A program made the position numbers and the translations under genes. A DNA stretch of 64,000 nucleotides from Helicostylum pulchrum (lineage: Eukaryota > Mucoromycota > Mucoromycetes > Mucorales > Mucoraceae): positions 620,001 through 684,000 of the forward strand of contig JAIXMO010000007.1 in assembly GCA_025677825.1 (NCBI GenBank). The letters run 5' to 3'. Below, in pieces: positions 37,363-48,333 of the stretch; position 1 is the first letter of the stretch; the number at the start of each line of letters is the position of its first letter. The notes beneath the pieces are model-generated. The model was not told the origin of the DNA and did not search any database. It saw only the letters and a program-made list of their open reading frames with translations.

Positions 37363-40282
37363 ATGAACCAGAATATCCCCTTTTCATTACCTATTCTTCC
37401 ATTAGCGGAATATGTGCTGTTACCATCTATTGTAACAACGTTTATGGTATACCCTTCTGAAGCAGATTATTTAACAAACCAGACATCCGACTATGTGATT
37501 TGTGTGCCATTAGCCGACAAAAAACGAAACAAGACGCATGCAACGGACCTAAGTCAATTGTTTCACTATGGTTGTGTGGCCAAGGTAATTGAATGTGACC
37601 GTACTTTACCAGATATTTGCGTGCTCAAGGTAGAAGGCGTTTGTCGATCACGTATTCGAGACGTATCTAATTCTGACGGTGGAGGGCAATACAAGGCTTT
37701 ACTAGAGCATTACCCTGACCAAGTGAAAGACTTGTGCTTACAGGATCAAATGAATTTTCAAACCGTGGTTGCTAAATTCATTGAAAAGATGAAGTATATT
37801 GGTGTATCCATTAGTGTGCTGAATGAATTGGGTTTGTTGGTAGATAGGTGTCATATATCGCATGTAGCGAATTTGATGCTGTGTATTATGGATTCACCGT
37901 TTTGTGATAAATTACGAGTGCTGGAACAAAGCGATACAAAGCAAAGATTGACACAGGTCAACGATGCAGTTAATCGTTATTTGAAGGTATACACATAAAA
38001 AGTAAAACTGGAATTTCTATGCATAAAAATACTAATATAGACTTAGATGATCAATGTCACCTCTACTAATAACCAAAATGAAATGTTATTTGATAGTATC
38101 CGTAGAAAGTTTTATTTGCTTCAGGAGGTAAGATTATGCAAAAAAAAAAAAAAAAAAAAAAAGTTGGTATTTATTTATTTATTATTATGCAGGTCAATTC
38201 CATTTCATATCACCAACAAGAAGAACAAAATTATCAGTTTAAAAGTTTGGGTCAAGACGATGAAGAGATACTAGACCTCGTTCGAAAGTTAAATCAAGCT
38301 AAATTACCAGAGTATGCCGTAACTGCTGTGAAAAGAGATTTAAACCGTCTTCGAAAGCTACCCGAATCTTCTTCTGATTCAGCTGTATTACGTATTTATA
38401 TTGAATACATGGCAGATTTACCTTGGCAAAATATGTCTGCTACTGAGCTTAACATTTCTTCTGCAAAACAACAACTCGATGCTGATCATTTTGGGTAAAA
38501 ACTAAAACAAACTAATAATACTAAATTTTTCTTTAACCTCCCTTTTTTTTTTTTTTTTTTTTTAAACAAATAGTATTCATCATGTAAAAAAGAGAATTTT
38601 AGAATATTTATCTGTACTCAAGGTGAAAAAAGATGCCAAACCTCCCATTATTTGTTTTGTTGGACCGGTAAGAATTAATTTTTTTTTAGTAGAATGTAAT
38701 TTTTTTATTAAAAAACCTTTTTATATATATTATATGTGTGTTTTAGCCGGGTGTGGGTAAAACTACCTTGGGTATGTCAATAGCAACTGCACTTAAAAGA
38801 AAATTCCACCGCATGTCGTTAGGTGGCGTACGTGATGAAGCAGAAATAAGGTAAACAAATAGATTCTTTTAATAGTAAACCACCAATCTTAACACACACA
38901 AACGTTTTTTTCTTCTTCTTTCTTAAAATGTAGAGGACATCGACGTACATATGTAGGTGCTTTACCAGGTTTATTCATCCATGGTATGCGACAATGTGGA
39001 GTACAAAATCCAGTTTTTTTGTTGGGTAAATATTTATATATTTATATTTATTTCTTTGGGACTAAATATTATTATGCAGATGAAATTGATAAACTAGTGC
39101 AAGGTACAAATCAAGGTGACCCATCGGCAGCATTATTAGAAGTACTTGATCCTGCACAGAATTCTACATTTACAGATCACTTTCTTAATTTACCTTATGA
39201 CCTATCTCAAGTATTATTTATCGCTACCGCAAACTCTGTAGACACCATTCCAAAGCCTTTACTGGATCGTATGGAAGTCATTCAATTGGATGGATATACC
39301 TTTAACGAAAAATTACATATCACTCAAACACATTTGTTACCAAAACAAATTAAAGCCCACGGCTTATGCTTTTTGGATTTGGGAATTCCTGATCAAGTGG
39401 TAATGCATGTAGCGGAAAAGTATACAAGAGAAAGTGGTGTACGGGGCTTGGAGAGGTTGATGGCAAATATATGCAGATACAAGTGCTGTGAGTATACCAA
39501 TCTGGAAGAAGCTGGTAACCTTGAACGCTTTAAAAGGTTGGTAGATGTCGACGATATTCAAGGTATTTTGGGCTCGGAACCGTTTGAAGATGATATGGTC
39601 GAATCCGAAGACATGCCTGGTGTTATCACAGGTCTGGCTTATTCAGGTAGCGGTAATGGTGGCATTATGTTTGTCGAAGCTTCAAAAATGCCTGGAAGTG
39701 GAAACCTGCATTTAACTGGTTCGCTTGGTGATGTGATTCAAGAGTCGGCCAAACTAGCCTTGTCTTGGGTAAAGTCAAATGCTTTTACTTTGAAATTAAC
39801 TAGTCACTCTAAAGAGAATTTGGTTCAACATGATGATATACATATTCATTTTCCTTCCGGAGCAATTTCTAAAAATGGTCCTTCTGCAGGTAAAAAAAAA
39901 AAAAACCAAGAAAGATTTTCAATATGGATACTAATAACTTTTTTTGTGTGTAGGTGTAACACTGGTTTGTGCCATTGTTTCACTTTATTCCGGTTATCAT
40001 GTATCGCCTACTACAGCCATGACAGGAGAGATCTCCTTAAGAGGTCGAGTGTTACCCGTAGGCGGAATCAAGGAAAAAGTCGTATCGGCGCATCGTGCAG
40101 GTATCCGTAAAATCATTTTACCTTTCCGCAATAGAAAAGACGTAGAGGAAGACGTACCAGATAAGGTGAAAAATGATATCCAATTTGTCTTTGCAAAGAG
40201 TATTTGGGATGTTTTGGAAGCTGCTTTGATCATGAATACGAGTGATAAATGGTCTCATCGTATTTATGAAAGTCGGTTATAA
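37363..40282 (+). CDS. Peroxisomal Lon protease homologue
   Basis: ATP-dependent protease of the peroxisomal matrix. Eight exons: 37363-37986, 38047-38127, 38193-38494, 38574-38667, 38747-38850, 38934-39025, 39080-39889 and 39954-40282. Domains: Lon N-terminal substrate domain ([16 protein letters not shown] ...), AAA module with Walker [32 protein letters not shown], Walker B VFLLDEIDK and sensor FIATANS, then the protease domain with catalytic Ser in NGPSAG and Lys in [15 protein letters not shown]. The C-terminus is SRL, a type 1 peroxisomal targeting tripeptide. There is no N-terminal mitochondrial presequence at the chosen ATG, so this is LONP2/Pln1-type and not Pim1. An upstream in-frame ATG at 37234 would add a hydrophobic leader and is less likely. 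Confidence 0.95.
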
Positions 40283-41438
40283 TTTTTTTGCTGTTATATA
40301 ACTGATAATACCCCACCCCTTAATAATTATAATAAACTTATATACTATATAGCATTTTAATGTAAAAATAAATAAAAGACCTTGGTTAATTTTTTAGATA
40401 GTCACTACCGTTTATGTATTTGTATTATTGTCTTAATTGAATAGAGATGAACTAGATACATATTTATTTACATTTCACTACTTATTAATGTGTGAATCAG
40501 GACAAGGCGTCTCCAAATTGCTTTATGATTGTAGGTTGACTCTTGCTCCGCTATTTCTGGCAGTTATCAGTGATATGAGGAAATCGAAAACGGCAGTTAC
40601 CGTCTCTCATATAATATGAGGTGCAAGTAGATTCCTCAATACCATCGACATAGGTATCATTCTTTTCAGTAATCTACAAATGTATTTGTCGCTAAAAAAT
40701 AGTCAAGTTACTTAAGAATATGGGTTGAACCACATAAGTTTGGTGCAGTTTCCACTGCTCCAGAAAGACTTTGCAGCTTTTCCATTTCTCTTTCTTTCCT
40801 TTCTCTTTCTTTCCTTTCTCTTTCTTTCCTTTCTAGTTCCTTCCTCATCTCTTCTTCCATATCGTAAGTGACGAAAACTCTGCAGTTTTTTTCTCGTCTT
40901 ATTCTATTTTTGGATTTTTTTTGGGGGAATTCTTGGTACACGTTCTATTTACACGTTCAATAAAAAAAAAGTGCGACAGATAGCTTTTCACGTACATACT
41001 TTTACGGATACCACTTTCTCTAAGAAGGGCCCGTATAAGTTAGTAAGGAAATAATAAGAGAAAAAAAAAAGGTGTGATATATTTACTCATTATGTCGTAT
41101 TATACCACTATTTGTTTCATATACTCGTACTTATACCTTGGTTAATCATTTTACTCTTTGAATATCTCTAAATAACCAACCTTAGTGGTAAGAATCGTTA
41201 CTTTATAGTTTAACTCTCTTTCTTTTTAGCACAGCTATCAAATTTTAGTTGGTTCTTTTATTTAAAAAGATATAAGAAAAATGCCAACAATTTGTCAAAC
41301 ACAAGTGGGTACTTTGAGTCACAAAAAAAAAGAAGAAAAACAGCAAAAAGTCACGTTTTTATGAATCAACTGACGTATTTCTAAAAAAAGCAGCTCATAA
41401 TTATTCTCTCTTTCTTTTTATACATAATTTTTTTTATT
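40283..41438. other. Gene-poor region with repeat fragments
   Basis: No supported gene. It contains three near-identical 15-bp pyrimidine units at about 40785-40830 and a block at 40913-40961 related to 18603-18646. Short frames here (60-77 codons) are not gene-like. One is simply KERER repeats encoded by the 15-bp units. Confidence 0.45.
40785..40832. repeat. 15-bp tandem pyrimidine repeat, about three units
   Basis: The unit is close to ctctttctttccttt, repeated three times with almost no change. It lies just upstream of the dispersed block at 40936-40955. Confidence 0.8.
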
Positions 41439-42377
41439 ATGATTCAAAAACTCCCGCTTGAGCTTGTTACTTTAATAGCTAGTTATCTTGACATGAAAGA
41501 TACTAGTGAATTTGCGACTACCTGTCGTTATAACTATTTTGCAGTTTTACCACTTATTTGGCAACACCTTACTATCACCGACACCCGAGAATTATCTATG
41601 GTGGCCGACAAATTAAAAGTGAATTCAAGCTGGTCTCAACGAGCAGTTCAATTTGTTCGAAATGTGTCGTTATGCGATAAGCATCAGCATAAAAAGTTCT
41701 CTTGTAGTTTAGCTGCCTCTATGTTTGGTATCACTAGTACGTTATCTGAACAGCAAGACGAAAAAGTAGTATTGTCGCAACCCCACGAACCTACTGCACA
41801 GTTTGGTCAACACCTTTTGGATTTATTTCCACACGTTTATAGTATATTGTTTGATTATAAAGTAGCACTTCAAAACTTTTATCTATCGCCGCAACAACAA
41901 CAACAAGAAGGAGGTATATTCACTCCACGGTCACTATTAGCCTATACTGGATCGATCTCCGTTATCAATTATGAATCTGATCATGCAGGGATTTTATTTA
42001 ATATATTGCGACCTTTTAAATATATAGGTCATCTTAAACTACAGACTTTACCGGTGGTTTCTCTCTGTGAAGATATCGATCAATCTATATTAACAAACGC
42101 TGACATCGATGCTTTAACTAGTTTAGGGCTAAATGAACTAGTTAAGTTGGAGTTAAGTCTGCTGGATTCAAGTATCGAATTAAATACGTTTACAAAGCTG
42201 GTTCAAAGTTTGCCCAGGCTAGGGTGTTTACAGCTGGAATGGGTTTTTCCACCTACGGAAGAGGAATATAATCAGTTGAGACAGGTGGTAGAAGAATGTG
42301 CAGCGCTATATCCTGATCGTATGGAAAGGAAACCAAATACACTATATGTCAGTTTTACCAATTGTTTATCAAAGTAG
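41439..42377 (+). CDS. F-box protein, 312 aa
   Basis: Single-exon gene. The first 50 residues form an F-box (IQKLPLELVTLIASYLDMKDTSEFATTCRYNYFAVLPLIWQHLTI), which binds Skp1 in SCF ubiquitin ligases. The rest is a loosely leucine-rich region with predicted strands and helices (HLLDLFPHVYSILFDYKVA, FKYIGHLKLQTLP, LNELVKLELSLLD, LVQSLPRLGCLQLEW), typical of fungal F-box/LRR substrate adaptors. A short Gln run (QQQQQ) interrupts it. Substrate unknown. It is intact, unlike the fragment at 19.8-20.4 kb. Confidence 0.85.
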   Translation: MIQKLPLELVTLIASYLDMKDTSEFATTCRYNYFAVLPLIWQHLTITDTRELSMVADKLKVNSSWSQRAVQFVRNVSLCDKHQHKKFSCSLAASMFGITSTLSEQQDEKVVLSQPHEPTAQFGQHLLDLFPHVYSILFDYKVALQNFYLSPQQQQQEGGIFTPRSLLAYTGSISVINYESDHAGILFNILRPFKYIGHLKLQTLPVVSLCEDIDQSILTNADIDALTSLGLNELVKLELSLLDSSIELNTFTKLVQSLPRLGCLQLEWVFPPTEEEYNQLRQVVEECAALYPDRMERKPNTLYVSFTNCLSK

Positions 42378-42848
42378 AATTTTTGCTTTCTTAAGTATCA
42401 ATTTTTTTTTTTGCATGGTGCTGCAAAAAAAGAAAAGGCACGGCCAGCAAACGAGTCAAATGTAGTCAGGTTCATGACCTTCTAGAGTTTTTTCGTTTGA
42501 AAAAAAACCCCCCTCCAATAAAAGAGAGATTTTTGTCCTCTCGCATCTTTTTTTTTTATATATATATAGTTATTTCTGAAAAATAAACTGCACTAAAATT
42601 CTTTTTTCCTGAGCAAGTAGTATGTTGTATTAAGCATGTTTAGTAGTTTGCATAAACTACAGCAATTAAGCTTTTTTTTTTTCATAAAGTAAAAAGCGAG
42701 GTCACAAATAAAGAGTCACAGTTTTTTTTTTCAAAGTTTTCGCTATCAAATTCTGACAGAAAAAAAAAACACAGAAAGGCGAAAAGGAAACTGATTTTTT
42801 TTTGTTTGAACCATTTCACTAATTTTTTTAAAAAAAGAACAAAAAATA
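42378..42848. other. Intergenic region and UTP4 promoter
   Basis: AT-rich, with several runs of A or T of 8-10 and a short C run. No gene seen. Confidence 0.5.
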
Positions 42849-45274
42849 ATGGAAGTTCATCGTTGTCGATTTGTTGAATATCAACCAGCCGCCATCAACG
42901 CTTTAGATTTCACACCGTCGACGGTTAAAGATACCCGTTTAGCAGTGGGTAGAGCCAATGGTAACATTGAGATCTGGGATCCTACTTATAACTATCGCCT
43001 TCAAAAGACTTTACCTGGTGGTGAAGATCTTTCAGTCGAAAGTTTAGCCTGGGCCCATCAAAATACGGTCGTTAATCCTGATGCTGACGATACACCTGAG
43101 GATATCTTGAAAGAAACCGAATTGTTGTTACAAAAGCCTCCTCGTCTCTTTTCGTCTGGCTTAAATCCTTTTATTATCGAATGGGATACTACCACCATGA
43201 CCGCCAAGGTAACAATAGCCATTTCTTATTTTTATATTAATGGGAGCAAAAAAAAAAAAAAAAAAGTATTAATATAGCGTTGCTGTAGAAATCATGCGAT
43301 TCAAACGGTGGTGCAGTTTGGTGTTTATCTGTCAATAGTAAAGGTACTCGTTTAGCAGCTGGTTGTGAGGACGGGTGTATTCGTATGTTTGATATTGCAG
43401 ATGGAGCACTTGAATTTATTCGTAGTTTCGAACCTCAAAAGGGTCGTGTATTATCAGTTGCTTGGGCACCTAACGATGAATATATTGTTTCTGGTGGTTC
43501 TGATTCAGCTATTCGTACTTGGAACCCTCAAACTGGTCGTACTATTCTTCGTATGACCGTTGCCAAAAATCGTAAGGAACAAACCTTAGTTTGGGCTGTT
43601 GCAGCCATTAAGTAAGTGATAACAAAAAAAGAAAAGAAAAGAAAAGAAAAGGGATATTGATAAATTTTTATTAGGGGTAATACTATTGTTTCTGGTGATT
43701 CACGCGGTACCATGACATTCTGGGATAGTAAGTTGGGTACAGTGAAGCAATCAATTCGTGCACATGGAGCAGATATTCTTTGTATTGCAGCATCTAAAGA
43801 CGGTAACCAAGTATTCTCTGCTGGTGTGGATCGTAAAATCACAGCATTCCGTCGTGCACAAACTGGTGGCAAAAAGAACGGTAAAATCGAGACAGTCAAT
43901 GATTGGATTAATGTTGGAAGTCGTAGATATCATTGGCACGACATTAGAGCGCTTGCGCTTGATGATAGAGCCAAGGTCAACTCTATTGTCTCTGGTGGTG
44001 TCGATGTTGAATTAGTTGCCTGTCCTGCAGCAGAATTCCCTAAATTAATTCAAAACAGATTACCTCCTTTCCCTCACAAGTATATTGTGTCCATGTCAAA
44101 GTCTCATAAATTAGTCATGTCAGCCTTCTTTAATTCTGTCTCGCTTTGGAGATTAGGTCAAGCCGAAAATGTAGATACTACCTCAAAGCATCCTGCTCTC
44201 CCCGAAATGGTCCAACCTCATCAATTGGCTCTTGAGCTTAAATTGAAGCCTGATTGTAATATTACTTCTAGTGCCATCTCTGAAGATGCCAATTGGATTG
44301 CAGTCTCTGATGTTGAGAACGTTAGACTCTTTAAAGTAAGTCAAGGATCTGAACCTGGTCAATTAGAGGTCAAGAAACAAAGATCATTTGAAAGGGAATT
44401 AAACCATTATTTGGGTCAACATCATGCTGCTCCTGGTGCTCATCATGTTAAATTTACACCTGGGTCTGATAAATTGATCATTGTTACACCTGAATCTCGT
44501 ATTCTTATTGTTGATCTTTCAAGTTGGGAAGAAGGTAGCTTTGAAGTGTTGCGCGAGTTTGGACATCATCGTGGATTGGATAGTGAAGGAAATACTTCAG
44601 ATGATCAAGCTATTGCCACAGTTGTTTCTATCGATGTTAGCTCTGATGGCCAGTGGTTAGTTACTGGTGATGATGAGAACCGTATTCATGTATTCAACTT
44701 GGACAACTTGAAGGTAACTATATAGCAGCATGAGCATACAAATATATATATAAGTTTCTAATATAAATAATAATTATAGCACCACCTTAAACTCCCTCAA
44801 GGCAATATTCCTCATACAGCATTATCATTTAACGAATTCCGACCAAACGAACTTTTAGTTGCTTTAGCTACTAATGCATTCTTTATTTACGATGTTGAAC
44901 ACAAGAGATTAACAAATTGGTCAATGACACACCAAGATATGTCTAAATCACGACTTTTAGAACAAAGAGATCGTATCCGTGGAGTGATTTATAACCCAGG
45001 AGATAAAAACAAGATGATTTTATACGGTAGTACATACATGTGTCTTGTTGATATTGAAGATAAACGTACACCCAAGAAATTAGGAAAGAGAAAGAGCAAC
45101 AATGATACAAAATTAAAAGAAGACGATATTCCCGTTTCCATTTCTTATCAATATCAACAAATTTTAGCTTGTGGCTTTATTGGCCCTGATCAATTGGTTA
45201 TGATTGAAAGACCCAAGTTTAGTGTCTTGGAGAATTTACCACCTTCTTTTTACAAGGCTCATTTTGGCGCATAA
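42849..45274 (+). CDS. UTP4: UTP4/Cirhin, U3 snoRNP small-subunit processome WD40 protein
   Basis: Nucleolar t-UTP protein needed for early pre-18S rRNA processing. Four exons: 42849-43208, 43289-43611, 43675-44713, 44780-45274, about 738 aa. Two WD40 propellers are visible: INALDFTPST ... RANGNIEIWDPT, GLNPFIIEWD, GAVWCLSVNSKGTRLAAG, GRVLSVAWAPNDEYIVSGGSDSAIRTWNPQTGR, NTIVSGDSRGTMTFWDSKLGT and ADILCIAASKDGNQVFSAGVDRKI, then the second propeller with ISEDANWIAVSDVENVRLFKV and DVSSDGQWLVTGDDENRIHVFNLD. The C-terminal LENLPPSFYKAHFGA is a hallmark of Utp4/Cirhin. Length agrees with the family. Confidence 0.95.
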
Positions 45275-45362
45275 AGAAAAAAAAGTATATAAAAGTCATA
45301 ATTATCATAGTAATAATAAAATATTTGTTTGTAGAATACACGCCTTTTTTTTTTTCTTTTTT

Positions 45363-46290
45363 TTAATTTTGTACTACTAATTTGTTTACAAATGATTCGT
45401 CTGCTTGTTCAAATGCAGTCTTTCCTTCTGCGTCCACTAATGTTTGATCAATTCCTCTATCAATTAATAATTTTGCGATTTCGAATTGTTCAGATATACA
45501 AGCTAAATGAAGTGCGGTTTCTTTGTCTTCATCCGTTTGTATATTTAAATCCGCTCCTGCATCAATCAAGTACTTTACAATATCTATATTTCCTCTATCG
45601 GACGCCAAGTGAAGTACTGTAAATCCATCTTGATCTTTACTATTTAAAAGTTCATTGTCTTGTGTTATAGCTAAACTTAATTTCTCCAAATTATCCTGTC
45701 TAGCGTATCCAAATATATCGTCTGATTCACTTTTTTTTTTTGGGTATATTAACAACTTATTCTTTGTTCTCTTTCTTTATTTCACTTACCAGTTTTCTCC
45801 TTCTTCAACTGCCATGGAACTGACAGCATTGTTACTTAACCCATCGCCCTTCTATATTACAATAGATTAGTGTTAAATCCCCCCTCCCTTTTTTTTTATT
45901 ACTCTCGTAAACTTACCTTGATTTCTTCAGGGGAAGGAATATATTCGTATTCACCTTGACGTGACCAACCTACTTTAAGCTCTTCTACACTTTCAATATA
46001 CAAATTTCTAGCTTCACGGAACCCAAGTCCCTTGAAAGAGTTCCAAGCATCGTATTTAGCACGTCCTACAAATTCAAATAAACCTGGCTTTTCTATATTG
46101 CAGTCGCCAATAGTAGCTTGTTTAAAGAGTCCATAAAACTTTTTGTTGTTAGTTAGTTGGAGATCTACATGTAAATATATTTCAAATAACTTACATGTAA
46201 TTTTTTATCGTTGGGTAAAGGAATATCATGCTTATTCATATACGTAAAGGCTTGTTCAAACCATTGATCATCTTGACAAATCTCGTCCAT
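45363..46290 (-). CDS. Acyl-CoA-binding domain protein with ankyrin repeats, ACBD6-like
   Basis: Four exons: 46290-46195, 46138-45917, 45851-45790 and 45729-45363, about 248 aa. The N-terminal acyl-CoA-binding domain shows WFEQAFTYMNKHD, LPNDKKLHFYGLFKQATIGDC, KYDAWNSFKGLGFREARNLYI; the YGLFKQAT and K-x2-AW motifs hold the acyl-CoA phosphate/adenine contacts. A C-terminal ankyrin set follows (DGFTVLHLASDRGNIDIVKYLIDAGADLN; ETALHLACISEQFEIAKLLIDRG). This order equals ACBD6, a cytosolic long-chain acyl-CoA carrier that assists N-myristoylation. It is head-to-head with the DPH6-like gene (138 bp between starts), which suggests a shared promoter. Confidence 0.9.
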
Positions 46291-46428
46291 AATAATAAAA
46301 ATAAAAAACTGCTAAAGAAAAAAAGAGAAAATTAACCAAAGTGACAAGCTTTTTATGTGTATTGATGTCTCTTTTTTATTGGCTATCAAAAGATCTCTTT
46401 CTCTCTTTTTCTCTCTTTATTTTTTGTC

Positions 46429-47121
46429 ATGTCTACATTAGCAGCTATTTCATATACAGGTGGAAAGGATTGTACTTTAGCTTTACACCGAGTGAAAGAG
46501 CAAGGTATTCAAGTTGCAGTTCTTGTCACGTTTAGTCCTCCGTTGACAGACCCCAAGTCGTTCAAGGCACATGCACTTAATATTATAAAGAAGCAAGCCG
46601 AGTCACTTGGTTTTGATCATACGGTGTGTATTATTGACGGACCAGATTATCTTGCTAGTTACCAACGAGAGATTAAACAGTTACGTGCAGACTACGGTAT
46701 TCAATTGTTAGTGACAGGAGATATTTTGCCAGTGTGCAGTAATTTTATGGAAAGAGCTGTGACAGATACGGGTGTGGAATTGGTGCGTCCACTTTGGCAA
46801 CAACCACAACAGGAATTGCTGAATGAAATGTGGCAAAGAGGATTTGATATTTTAATTACTTGTATCAATTTAGAAAAGATACCACAGAGTGTGCTTGATA
46901 AAGTACAAGGTCAGTTTGGGGTTGGAATGAAATTAACCCAGACTGGATTAGATCTAGTCAGTAAAGAAAAGTCAGATATAAGTCCTACAGGTGAATTTGG
47001 GGAGTTACATACAATGGTGTTGGATTGTCCGCTTTATAAGAATAGAATCAAGGTTAAAAGTAAAGTGAAACAAGAGGATATATTTTCCTTTTTACTTATT
47101 GAATCCGTTCAACTTGCATAA
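46429..47121 (+). CDS. DPH6-like ATP pyrophosphatase (ATP_bind_4 / adenine nucleotide alpha hydrolase family)
   Basis: Single exon, 230 aa. The N-terminal P-loop is AAISYTGGKDCTLALHR, a variant of the usual SGGKDS motif with Cys in the last position. The C-terminal part has LVTGDILPV, EMWQRGFDILITCINLEKIP and PTGEFGELHTMVLDCPLYKNRI, parallel to the GEGGE...T...DCP signature of diphthine-ammonia ligase (the last step of diphthamide synthesis on eEF2). It lacks the C-terminal RidA-like domains of yeast Dph6. The altered P-loop and PTGEFGE suggest it may be a diverged paralogue of DPH6 with another substrate. Function is therefore only inferred. Confidence 0.82.
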   Translation: MSTLAAISYTGGKDCTLALHRVKEQGIQVAVLVTFSPPLTDPKSFKAHALNIIKKQAESLGFDHTVCIIDGPDYLASYQREIKQLRADYGIQLLVTGDILPVCSNFMERAVTDTGVELVRPLWQQPQQELLNEMWQRGFDILITCINLEKIPQSVLDKVQGQFGVGMKLTQTGLDLVSKEKSDISPTGEFGELHTMVLDCPLYKNRIKVKSKVKQEDIFSFLLIESVQLA

Positions 47122-47325
47122 TAATAATAAAAGGGCTATTTTTAAAACACATGATACTACTGGGTACCGGGTTATTCGATGCCACCACTTTGTATGATAA
47201 GTATCAGCTGGACACCACCTATTGAATTAAAATCACGCTCAGATCTCTTGATAATCACACTGTTGTTATATATAAAGAGGTAGAGGGTTTCTTTCTTTCT
47301 TTTTATATCATTATTATTAATTAGG

Positions 47326-47979
47326 ATGAAAAGAGATATTCATGCATTTCCTTCTTCTTCTTCAAGTAAAGTAATAGAAAGATGTGATATAATACAACAA
47401 GAAGATCAACAAGATTTATGCTCCTCATCGTCAGTTCATTCAGCGAAAAACCAAATATTTCATTTTAGTACGCCTTTACCAGCACAAAAACACGAACCTT
47501 ATCAATATCACGGCGATAAAAAAAAGAGTAATAGTAGAGCAGCGAGTATTATAAGTACTGGACGTCAAACAATGAAATCGTGGAGACAAAAGAGACTTAA
47601 TATTTTACCTAAAAAGTATTTACCTCACGTAGAAACAGAAGCTTATTGTAGTCACTGTGAAAAGTATATTACAACTCGTATTCGATATAGAAATGGAACA
47701 ATGGTTTGGTTAATATCATTTATTTTGTAAGTTTTTTTTACTCAAAAAAAAAGAAAAGAGCGGCAATTAATATATTAATACACGCAATAAAAAGATTACT
47801 TTGTACCGTAATATTATTTTGGGTACCCTTTTATGTAAAATATTTCAAAGGTAAAATAAAAATAATGTAGGACATAATTATAATCTGTAAGCACTAACCC
47901 TTTTTCAAATATAATAAAAGATGTAGCACACTTTTGCCCAGGTTGTGGAAAACGTATAGGTCTATCTTTGCGCTTGTAG
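47326..47979 (+). CDS. LITAF-domain membrane-associated protein
   Basis: Three exons: 47326-47726, 47795-47850 and 47921-47979; the last two are short. About 171 aa. The first 110 residues are polar, Ser/Gln-rich and disordered, with a basic stretch before the domain (RQTMKSWRQKRLNILPKKY). The LITAF domain follows: AYCSHCEKYITTRIRYRNG with the first CxxC, a hydrophobic membrane-inserting stretch (TMVWLISFILLLCTVILFWVPFY), then HFCPGCGKRIG with the second CxxC. The two CxxC halves bind one zinc and the protein sits on the cytosolic face of endosomes or lysosomes in animals. The final exon supplies the second zinc half, which confirms the splice model. Confidence 0.88.
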
Positions 47980-48333
47980 CACATTAAAAACACGAGCATG
48001 TAAATAAAGATGTAATTAAAATAGAGTGCACCTTATTTGCCTTTTTGTTTGTTGTATTAACTGCTTTTTTTAAACAAGTAACCATCCTTATTTATATACA
48101 CGTGTTTTTTTTTAAAAAAAAAAAAGATCGCCAATGTGGTAACTTAAACGGGGGGCCTTTTTATTTAAATCGGCGACTGAATTTAGTTTATTTTTAATAA
48201 TCTCAAGCCAATTGTTGATAGGTGCCCTTCCCCTTATTAGTTTTATATATATTTATATATTTATTTTCTTTCTTTCTTTCTTTTTTTCTCTTCTTTAAAA
48301 AAAAAAAAAAAACTTTTTTTTTATATATATAAT
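47980..48333. other. Promoter region of UDP-glucose dehydrogenase
   Basis: No gene. A TATA-rich, pyrimidine-rich tract (repeated CTTT near 48265-48290) and a long A run precede the ATG at 48334. Confidence 0.45.

Noticed and set aside
40708..40941. Frame with repeated KERER units
   Set aside because: Produced by a 15-bp tandem repeat; no homology or start context.
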